Assembly (NCBI GenBank): GCA_035632315.1
Contig: DASQGZ010000063.1
Location: 1-57,086 of the forward strand
DNA: 57,086 nt
Direction of reading: 5' to 3'
From: JAFDZW01 sp035632315
GTDB lineage: Bacteria; Bacteroidota; Ignavibacteria; Palsa-1295
Shown here: piece by piece, positions 50,379 to 57,086 of the stretch
Numbering within the stretch: position 1 is the first letter of the stretch
Layout: each line of letters starts with the position of its first letter
Translations under genes and position numbers: made by a program
Notes under the pieces: model-generated
What the model was told of the DNA's origin: nothing
Seen by the model: only the letters and a program-made list of their open reading frames with translations
Database searches by the model: none

Positions 50379-52301
50379 GTGGAAGATCAATCGTTCGAGC
50401 AATATCCGCATCTTGAGAAGATCAATGTTCCTGCCGATCTTCGCGAACTTCCCGAAAGTGACCTCAAAGCTGTGTGCGATGACGTACGCGAGTATCTTAT
50501 AGATACGATCTCCAAGGTCGGCGGTCATTTCGGAGCCGGTCTTGGCGTCGTCGAGCTGACGGTCGCGCTGCATTATGTGTTCGATACCCCCAAGGACAAA
50601 CTGGTCTGGGATGTCGGTCATCAGACATACCCGCATAAAATTCTCACCGGAAGAAAAGAGCGTCTGCACACAATTCGAAAAAAGAACGGACTTGCTCCGT
50701 TCCTGCGTATTGACGAAAGCGAATATGATGTGTTCGGTGCGGGTCATGCTTCGACATCTATCAGCGCCGCACTCGGCATTGCAACTGCACGCGATTTCGA
50801 CGATGATAATTATAAAGTCGTTGCGATCATCGGCGACGGTTCGATGACAGGAGGTATGGCGTACGAAGCACTCAATAATTGCGGACTTCTCGGTAAAGAT
50901 ATTATCGTCATTCTCAATGACAATCAAATGTCTATTGCGCCGAATGTGTGGTCGGTGCATAATTATTTTAACGATGTCATTACCAGCCCAACGATCCGCA
51001 GATTAAAAGATACAATTTGGGAGCATTCCGGCGACCGGATCCGCACTGCTGGCAGTAAGATCGTTGACGGACTCAAAGCGACGTTTACTCCGGGTATGCT
51101 CTTCGAAGCGCTTGGCTTCAAGTATTTCGGACCAACCAACGGACACAATGTGAAGAAACTTGTCGAGATGCTTCACTTTGTCAAAGACCAAAAAGGTCCC
51201 GTCCTGCTTCACGTAATTTCGGAAAAAGGCAAGGGCTATGCGCCGGCCGAATCGCATGTACAGCGATACCACGCTGCCGGCGGCGCATTCGATAAGATGA
51301 CCGGCAAGGCGATCGCAAAACCCGTTACGACCCCGACGCCGCCGGATTATACAAAAGTATTCGGCTCGGCGCTGTTAGAGATCTGTAAAGAGAATTCGAA
51401 AGTTATCGGTATCACAGCCGCTATGCCGGACGGCACCGGACTCAATATTTTGCAGAAAGAACGGCCGGACCGGTTCTTCGATGTCGGCATTGCCGAACAA
51501 CACGCAGTGACGTTTGCTGCAGGAATGGCGACCCAAGGATATACTCCTGTCTGCGCAATATACTCGACGTTCTTGCAGCGAGCTTACGATCAGATCATTC
51601 ACGATGTAGCGATCCAAAATTTGAATGTGATCTTCGCGATGGACAGGGGCGGACTTGTCGGCGCTGACGGGCATACACATCACGGGATGTTCGACCTTTC
51701 GTATATGCGGCTCATCCCGAATATGACGATCATGGCCCCGAAGGACGAGCAAGAGCTGCGAGATATGCTCTTTACAGCGACGGAATATCGTAAAGGGCCG
51801 ATCGCATTGCGCTATCCACGGGGTGCTGGTGTCGGGGTGCCGCTTGCCGCGTCCGGGTTTAATTTGCTTCCTATCGGTCAGGGCGAGATGCTTCGAGACG
51901 GATCGGATATGGTTATCATTGGAGTAGGACCGATTCTGTATGATGCTCTTAAGGTCGCGGATGACCTTGAGCATGAAGGAATTTCGGTGGCTGTTGCTAA
52001 CGCAAGGTTTATCAAGCCGTTAGACGAAAATCTACTTGAGGGGCTCGCCCACCGGTTTACACATATCGTTACCCTCGAAGAAAACGTCGTTTTAGGGGGC
52101 TTTGGGAGCGCTGTAGCGGAGTTTTATGCCGGAAGGGGCTTACACCCCAAACTCAAGATGATCGGGCTTGGTGACCATTTTATCGAGCATGGCGCCCCTG
52201 CAGAGCTTTTGAAAGACGAGGGTTTATATCGCGAAGGCATTCGGGAAGCCGTTAAGCAATTTTATATCCCGGAAACGGCAAAAAAAGCCATTTTAGGATA
52301 A
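50379..52301 (+). CDS. dxs: 1-deoxy-D-xylulose-5-phosphate synthase
   Basis: A 640-residue thiamine-diphosphate enzyme for the first step of the MEP isoprenoid pathway (pyruvate plus glyceraldehyde 3-phosphate). It starts at GTG 50379. The N-terminus has HFGAGLGVVELTVALHYVF and DVGHQTYPHKILTGR. The ThDP-binding motif is GDGSMTGGMAYEALNNCG with ILNDNQMSIAPN. The pyrimidine-domain blocks are DVGIAEQHAVTFAAGMA, FLQRAYDQIIHDVAIQN, DRGGLVGADGHTHHGMFDLS and IALRYPRG. The last domain follows (VTLEENVVLGGFGSAVAEF). The xseA-xseB-dxs order is also seen in other bacteria. Confidence 0.97.
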   Translation: MEDQSFEQYPHLEKINVPADLRELPESDLKAVCDDVREYLIDTISKVGGHFGAGLGVVELTVALHYVFDTPKDKLVWDVGHQTYPHKILTGRKERLHTIRKKNGLAPFLRIDESEYDVFGAGHASTSISAALGIATARDFDDDNYKVVAIIGDGSMTGGMAYEALNNCGLLGKDIIVILNDNQMSIAPNVWSVHNYFNDVITSPTIRRLKDTIWEHSGDRIRTAGSKIVDGLKATFTPGMLFEALGFKYFGPTNGHNVKKLVEMLHFVKDQKGPVLLHVISEKGKGYAPAESHVQRYHAAGGAFDKMTGKAIAKPVTTPTPPDYTKVFGSALLEICKENSKVIGITAAMPDGTGLNILQKERPDRFFDVGIAEQHAVTFAAGMATQGYTPVCAIYSTFLQRAYDQIIHDVAIQNLNVIFAMDRGGLVGADGHTHHGMFDLSYMRLIPNMTIMAPKDEQELRDMLFTATEYRKGPIALRYPRGAGVGVPLAASGFNLLPIGQGEMLRDGSDMVIIGVGPILYDALKVADDLEHEGISVAVANARFIKPLDENLLEGLAHRFTHIVTLEENVVLGGFGSAVAEFYAGRGLHPKLKMIGLGDHFIEHGAPAELLKDEGLYREGIREAVKQFYIPETAKKAILG

Positions 52302-52512
52302 CGGGGTTGTTCGGCCAATGTAATTATTCTGTTACCACTGTAACTTTTAGAATCTGGCGCGTTTTATTATCTAAAGGGTAACTCACCTTTTCCCGAAGCG
52401 CCCCGAACGGTCCCTCCGTTGCAAATTCTTTCCCGATTTCACCGTGTCCGGCAGAACTTATTTTCAGTTTGCGTGTATTTATATAATCCGGATCATTATA
52501 CCGCTCACAAAT

Positions 52513-55113
52513 ATGTATAAACGAATTTTACCGATTCTATTTTTGATTAGTGTTGCCACGCAACTATCGTTCGCGCAGCAAGCGACGATAAAGAGTGATG
52601 ACGTCATTGACGACTGGAAACTCGAGCAGTCGCGAAACGACTATTGGAATAATATTCTCACCTCGGGCGACGAGAAAGATATTCATGTAGTCGAACGCAA
52701 GGCATACGATGCGATGCATAACATTGAAGACCGCACGATGTTCAAATCGCTTGCTTCGGCAGCGTGGCAACCAGTCGGCAGCAGCGTCGGCGGACATAGC
52801 AGCGGACGTATCGTGAGCATCGCCGTCGATCCACAGCATCCAAAGGTCGTCTATATCGCAGCAGCCGGAGGCGGTATCTGGAAATGTGCGGACATCACTG
52901 CCACACCGCCAGGATGGATTCCGCTCACCGACAGACTCCCAACCACAAATTTCGGAGCGGTCGCGATCAATCCGCAAAACACAAATATCATTTTTGCAGG
53001 CTCCGGCGAACCTGCCGGCGATAATTACCAAGGACTCTACGGCTTCGGGATCTACCGAAGCACAGATGGCGGAATGAACTGGACGAATGTTTGCGATACT
53101 GCAGGTGTGGTCTGTGCAGAAATTCTAATCGACTCGACGAATCCGCAGATTATTTATGTTGCAAGCGCAGACACATTCGGTATCTTAAAGTCCACTGATG
53201 GCGGCGATACCTGGAGAAAGTATTCGGTCGGGGGAAAAGCTCCGCTTTCTATCTCCTATTCTTCGTTAGCTCCGAATTATCTCTACGCGGGGTGCATTAA
53301 TAGTAATCAACATACATACTCAAATATTGCTTCAGGCTCGGTATACCGTTCCACAAATGCAGGTGTAACGTGGACAGCTGCCTCGATTACCGGGCTCCCG
53401 GGCAATGCCGGTCGTGTCGCAGTCGCGTGCGCTCCTTCTGCTCCTAACATTGTCTATGCTTCGTTCGGCAATACAAATAATAGCGCGACACTTGGACTTT
53501 GGCTTTCGATCGATTCTGGAAAAACGTGGACAGTAAAAAACCAATTTAATTCTGCTAATCCAGAATCGCCGACAAATGCAAATCCACTTGGCATGCAGAT
53601 GCCATATTGTAATTCGCTCGTTGTTCGCCCGGGATTTCCGCAGCAAGTGCTTGTCGGAGGGCTTGATATTTATTGGTCAAATAATAGCGGCACGCAGTTG
53701 AATAAAGTGAGTGATTGGAGATCTCCTCCTACAGCTTCGCAGTATGTTCATGCCGATATTCATCACCTTGCATTCTTTGGAGGTACGCTTTATGCCGTGG
53801 GTGATGGCGGGTTAGCTTCGACGACGACGATCCAGCAATTCCAGTCGTGGAACTCAGCGATCAACGAAGGACTTGCGACGCTTCAATTTGTCGGCGCCGA
53901 TGCGAACAAAGCATTTTCATTTACTAGTGGTGGCTGTCAGGATAACGGGACGCTTCGTGCGAGTGTGAACGCTCCTGATTTTACACTTACCCACAGCGGT
54001 GATGGCGGGCGCGGCTGGGTTTCGCCGGACGACTCGAGTATTGTATATACCACCTATGTCTATACAACTTTTTTCAAGTCATTGAACGGAGGCGTCAGCT
54101 TTGGAGATAATCTCATTCAACCGAATACAGCTCTTTTTAACGACCAAGCTAGCGGTGGGACGCACGCCGGGGAAGGTGCGCCATTTTATCCTGCGTATGA
54201 CGTTTCTTCGGACGGAACGGTTGTTGCTTTTGGCGGCAATGCCCATATTTGGATCAGTATGAACGGCGGCGATGATGCTTTCAACGACCATCATAGTGAT
54301 AAAGGCATTGGCCAAGTGTACACAATTCATGTCTCGCAGCATAATCCAAGTTTTATGTGGGCAGGGGGAAATACATATCAGAGTGGCGGCCAACTAACGA
54401 ATCTCTGGCGAACGGCTGATGAAGGATATACATGGACGTCAGTAAATTTAAAAGAGCCTGTTCTTGGCATAACATCCGATCCCAACAATGATAGTATAGT
54501 CTATGTTGTCACCAACGGTACGTCTGCTGCTTATAAGCATTTTTGGGTAAGTAAGGATGCCGGTGCGACATTTACTTCGCCGTCGAATGCGTTGGCACAA
54601 TTTCCATGCTTTTCGATCGCAGTTTCTCCGAAAGACGGTACGCTCTTTGTCGGCAGCGATAAAGGTGTGTTGTTCTCGCAAGATCATGGAGTATCGTGGA
54701 ATCCTATGATGAATGGGATGCCGTATGCACGAGTCACATCGCTGAGAGTGAAGGGTCCGACGGATAATATTCTTTTTGCGTCAACCTACGGGCGAGGGTT
54801 ATTCTCCGTCGATATTTCATCGCTCGGCGTTGCGGATTCGCATACTTCACCCGCACTCGAGCTTGATCCAATTGTGCCGAATCCGCTTTCAACGGGGCAG
54901 GCTACGATACACTTTACTCTTACTACTTCGGGATATTCCGAGCTGCGGCTGTTCGATCTGCTTGGCCGCGAAATAAAAGTTCTTGATAAGAATTTTTATG
55001 ATGCGGGAGCACATTCAGTGCGCTTTGCATCGGCAGGACTTTCCGCAGGTACGTATGTCGTACGGCTGATATCCGGCGGAACGGTTGCATCGCAAAAAGT
55101 CGTGATCGAGTGA
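52513..55113 (+). CDS. T9SS-exported beta-propeller protein with Asp-box (BNR/sortilin-like) repeats
   Basis: An 866-residue protein; the ATG at 52513 starts a signal peptide (YKRILPILFLISVATQLSFA). Asp-box motifs S-x-D-x-G-x-x-W recur: RSTDGGMNWTN, KSTDGGDTWRK, RSTNAGVTWTA, LSIDSGKTWTV, RTADEGYTWTS, SKDAGATFTS and SQDHGVSWNP, giving a beta propeller as in sortilin Vps10 domains and GH74 xyloglucanases. No glycosidase catalytic acid can be assigned, so the role may be adhesion or glycan cleavage. The C-terminus is a T9SS domain: DPIVPNPLSTGQATIHF, LRLFDLLGREIKVLD, SAGLSAGTYVVRL. A 211-base gap precedes it and shows nothing further. Confidence 0.9.
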   Translation: MYKRILPILFLISVATQLSFAQQATIKSDDVIDDWKLEQSRNDYWNNILTSGDEKDIHVVERKAYDAMHNIEDRTMFKSLASAAWQPVGSSVGGHSSGRIVSIAVDPQHPKVVYIAAAGGGIWKCADITATPPGWIPLTDRLPTTNFGAVAINPQNTNIIFAGSGEPAGDNYQGLYGFGIYRSTDGGMNWTNVCDTAGVVCAEILIDSTNPQIIYVASADTFGILKSTDGGDTWRKYSVGGKAPLSISYSSLAPNYLYAGCINSNQHTYSNIASGSVYRSTNAGVTWTAASITGLPGNAGRVAVACAPSAPNIVYASFGNTNNSATLGLWLSIDSGKTWTVKNQFNSANPESPTNANPLGMQMPYCNSLVVRPGFPQQVLVGGLDIYWSNNSGTQLNKVSDWRSPPTASQYVHADIHHLAFFGGTLYAVGDGGLASTTTIQQFQSWNSAINEGLATLQFVGADANKAFSFTSGGCQDNGTLRASVNAPDFTLTHSGDGGRGWVSPDDSSIVYTTYVYTTFFKSLNGGVSFGDNLIQPNTALFNDQASGGTHAGEGAPFYPAYDVSSDGTVVAFGGNAHIWISMNGGDDAFNDHHSDKGIGQVYTIHVSQHNPSFMWAGGNTYQSGGQLTNLWRTADEGYTWTSVNLKEPVLGITSDPNNDSIVYVVTNGTSAAYKHFWVSKDAGATFTSPSNALAQFPCFSIAVSPKDGTLFVGSDKGVLFSQDHGVSWNPMMNGMPYARVTSLRVKGPTDNILFASTYGRGLFSVDISSLGVADSHTSPALELDPIVPNPLSTGQATIHFTLTTSGYSELRLFDLLGREIKVLDKNFYDAGAHSVRFASAGLSAGTYVVRLISGGTVASQKVVIE

Positions 55114-55135
55114 GCGAGATATTTTTGTTATTGTC

Positions 55136-55179
55136 AAGGCACTTGATGTTCTTGTCCCCGAAAGTTCATCAAGTGTCTT
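55136..55179 (+). terminator. Terminator-like hairpin between the propeller and peptidase genes
   Basis: AAGGCACTTGATG (55136-55148) pairs with CATCAAGTGTCTT (55167-55179) with one G-T pair, around an 18-base loop. The following sequence has only a short T/A-rich tract, so termination may be partial. Confidence 0.65.
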
Positions 55180-55196
55180 CTATATAAATTCAAATT

Positions 55197-57086
55197 GTGA
55201 AAAAAAATCTATTTCTCTTTATTATCATCGTCCTCGCCTCTGGAACGTCGTTTGCCACTTCAGGCTCGGTATTCCTATGGCATCGTGAAGCAGGTGCAAG
55301 CACACAGGCATTCCCGACATTTCCGAAACGGCCGTTCGACGTTAAATCATATAATTTGACGCTCGATTGGCGAAAACCATTTGTTGTGAAGTCCCAGCAA
55401 TTTTCAGGGAAGAATATTATTACTCTTCGTCTAACCGATGCAGGCACAACTTCGATCGTGCTTGACGCCGCGCTACTTGTTATTGACACCGTGTTTGTTG
55501 GCAGCCAGCATATTCTCCCGACACCCCAGCCGGATACGAACGAGCAGATCACAATCCCTCTTGCTACGGCATTTCGTCAGGATACTGCCGATCTGATCAT
55601 CTCAATTTCATATCACCGCACAGATGTCAGTTCTCGTGGGGCTTTCTTTTACCCGAAAAACACTTTCGTCGGCCTCTATCGAAATGTCGATTCGATCTTT
55701 ACCACCGAAGACATTATTTACACAATGAGCGAGCCGCTCGATGCACATGCATGGATGCCGTGTATGGACTTGCCATACGATAAAGCGGACTACGAAGTGT
55801 CGATCATCGTGCCCAATGGTATCACGACGGCATCGAATGGGGCACTGCTTGCGAAAACTTCCGTCGATGCGAATTCAACGCTCTGGCATTGGAAGAGCGA
55901 CCGGCCGATGTCAACATATTTGATGGTTGCCGATGCGAGTAATTTTATACAATGGGGCGAGACGCATCATCGTTCGTCCGATCCTGCCGATACCGTCAGT
56001 CTCGTGTATTATGCCTGGCCGGCGGATTATTACCAAGACAGCATCACCGACGGATCGAAATATAATGCGAAACACTCGTTCAGGAACACGTCGTGGATCA
56101 TGTCGAACTATGAATCACGGTATGGCCCTTACCCGTTCGAGAAATACGGCCAAGTACCGGCCCAACGATTCGATTTCGGCGGTCAAGAGCATCAAACGCT
56201 CACGACGATCAATCGCTCGTGGCTGCGCAATAACGAGCAGGGGATGGCGCATGAAATGTCACATCATTGGTTCGGCGATAAGGTAACGTGCGAAACGTTC
56301 AAAGACATTTGGCTCAATGAAGGGTTTGCAACATTTTCCGAAGCTATTTGGTACGAGGGGTGGGGCGGCTATAGTAATTATATCGGGAATATTCGCTCCG
56401 ATGCGTTGCAATATTTTTCTTCTGCATATTCTGATGTCCCGATCTATGATCCGCCCGGCGCGGATGATATGTTCAATCTCGGTTCAACGGTTCTCTATTA
56501 CCCGAAAGCAGCGTGTGTCATTCACATGCTTCGCCGTATCATTCGTAACGACACAATGTTCTTCGCCGCACTTCGGGATTATACCGATCACTTTGCTTAT
56601 TCGACCGCGACAACAGACGAGTTTCGAGACTTTATGAGCGCACGGTTGGGGATCGATCTTACCGAGTTCATCGATGAATGGATCTACGGCCCCGGACATG
56701 TGAAATATGCAATTACCTGGGGACAGTCGAAATCAGGTTTTCTCATGATCAATGTCGCACAAGGACAGTCTTGGCGCGATCATTTCACGATGCCGCTGCA
56801 ATTTTTTGCATATCACGGAAAATTGGTTGATACGCTGAGATTTACTAATAATGCTCGTACACAAGAATTTTTTGCAGGCTTGCCATATAAATTGGATTCA
56901 CTCGGCTTCGATACTGATGCGCTTGTGCTTAGCGAATATACAGTGGCATTCGATCCGGCGCTCGGGGTGCAGTCTGCACTCGCAACAGATGATCTCGGCG
57001 GACGAACGGTTTTCGATCGATCGAATAATTCATTAATCTATGATCTGAATACTCCCGCTCAAAATGATGACCGGCTCGAGCTGTAT
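55197..57086 (+). CDS. Secreted M1-family metallopeptidase (3' end outside window)
   Basis: The frame is open from GTG 55197 to the window end: 630 codons without a stop. It starts with a signal peptide (KKNLFLFIIIVLASGTSFA). Residues about 45-330 form the N-terminal beta domain of M1 aminopeptidases (KSYNLTLDWR, then MSEPLDAHAWMPCMDLPYDK). The GxMEN substrate motif is replaced by GGQEH. The zinc site is HEMSHHW at 352-358 with the third ligand Glu375 in LNEGFATFSE, exactly the HExxH-x18-E pattern. Later, TVLYYPKAACVIHMLRRII is the usual helical motif. A T9SS sorting domain probably follows beyond the edge, since this clade often exports M1 enzymes that way. Confidence 0.93.
   Translation, partial: MKKNLFLFIIIVLASGTSFATSGSVFLWHREAGASTQAFPTFPKRPFDVKSYNLTLDWRKPFVVKSQQFSGKNIITLRLTDAGTTSIVLDAALLVIDTVFVGSQHILPTPQPDTNEQITIPLATAFRQDTADLIISISYHRTDVSSRGAFFYPKNTFVGLYRNVDSIFTTEDIIYTMSEPLDAHAWMPCMDLPYDKADYEVSIIVPNGITTASNGALLAKTSVDANSTLWHWKSDRPMSTYLMVADASNFIQWGETHHRSSDPADTVSLVYYAWPADYYQDSITDGSKYNAKHSFRNTSWIMSNYESRYGPYPFEKYGQVPAQRFDFGGQEHQTLTTINRSWLRNNEQGMAHEMSHHWFGDKVTCETFKDIWLNEGFATFSEAIWYEGWGGYSNYIGNIRSDALQYFSSAYSDVPIYDPPGADDMFNLGSTVLYYPKAACVIHMLRRIIRNDTMFFAALRDYTDHFAYSTATTDEFRDFMSARLGIDLTEFIDEWIYGPGHVKYAITWGQSKSGFLMINVAQGQSWRDHFTMPLQFFAYHGKLVDTLRFTNNARTQEFFAGLPYKLDSLGFDTDALVLSEYTVAFDPALGVQSALATDDLGGRTVFDRSNNSLIYDLNTPAQNDDRLELY

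Overview
The window looks like chromosomal DNA from a member of the Bacteroidota/Chlorobiota/Kapabacteria (FCB) lineages. The main reasons are several secreted proteins ending in type IX secretion system (T9SS) type A sorting domains and promoter-like boxes of the TAnnTTTG type (several read TATATTTG). The gene repertoire also fits, with a PorSS-type cluster beside housekeeping genes. An assignment to Kapabacteria or a near relative is inference; no rRNA gene is present to settle it. Core genes use mid-GC codons, while 24.76-29.35 kb is visibly richer in A+T.

Layout. 0-2.3 kb: the end of a surface polysaccharide locus (GT4 glycosyltransferase, polyprenyl-phosphate sugar transferase, HAD sugar phosphatase). 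2.3-10.4 kb: a large exported TPR protein, an orphan peptide-binding lipoprotein, a YciI protein, a DUF58 protein and fumC. 10.4-15.7 kb: a small unknown gene, a TPR-LuxR regulator, an 866-base gene-free stretch with a probable terminated small RNA, an M24 peptidase, a lipoprotein and recO. 15.8-24.8 kb: an HtrA protease, a PfkB kinase, a lipoprotein, atpD, a TMEM175-type channel, and a signalling pair made of a cyclic-nucleotide-domain histidine kinase and a receiver fused to a thioredoxin-reductase-like flavoprotein.

24.8-29.35 kb is an accessory island. It holds a structured intergenic region with a strong promoter, two membrane-anchored unknowns that overlap tail to tail, an intact IS1595-type transposase with a 46-residue passenger gene, a probable Panacea-antitoxin/MazF-like toxin pair, an orphan Cas2-like protein and another membrane-anchored unknown. 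The island lies between atpD and atpC, which in most bacteria are adjacent.

29.35-35.0 kb returns to core genes: tag, atpC, a DnaJ-domain membrane protein, the overlapping alr-manC-rlpA operon, tRNA-Arg(CCG) and a TPR membrane protein. 35.0-48.8 kb is a run of five secreted proteins with T9SS-like C-termini. It starts with a 2085-residue beta-helix protein carrying chlamydial-Pmp-like FxxN/GGAI repeats and continues with proteins that show cohesin-like and possible dockerin-like segments; it may build an extracellular surface structure. 48.8-52.3 kb is xseA-xseB-dxs. The window ends with a secreted beta-propeller protein and a 3'-truncated M1 metallopeptidase.

The best candidates for a poorly described system are the Panacea/MazF-like module next to the Cas2-like gene, the two structured intergenic regions that could be small RNAs, and the T9SS-exported Pmp-like/cohesin-like gene array.
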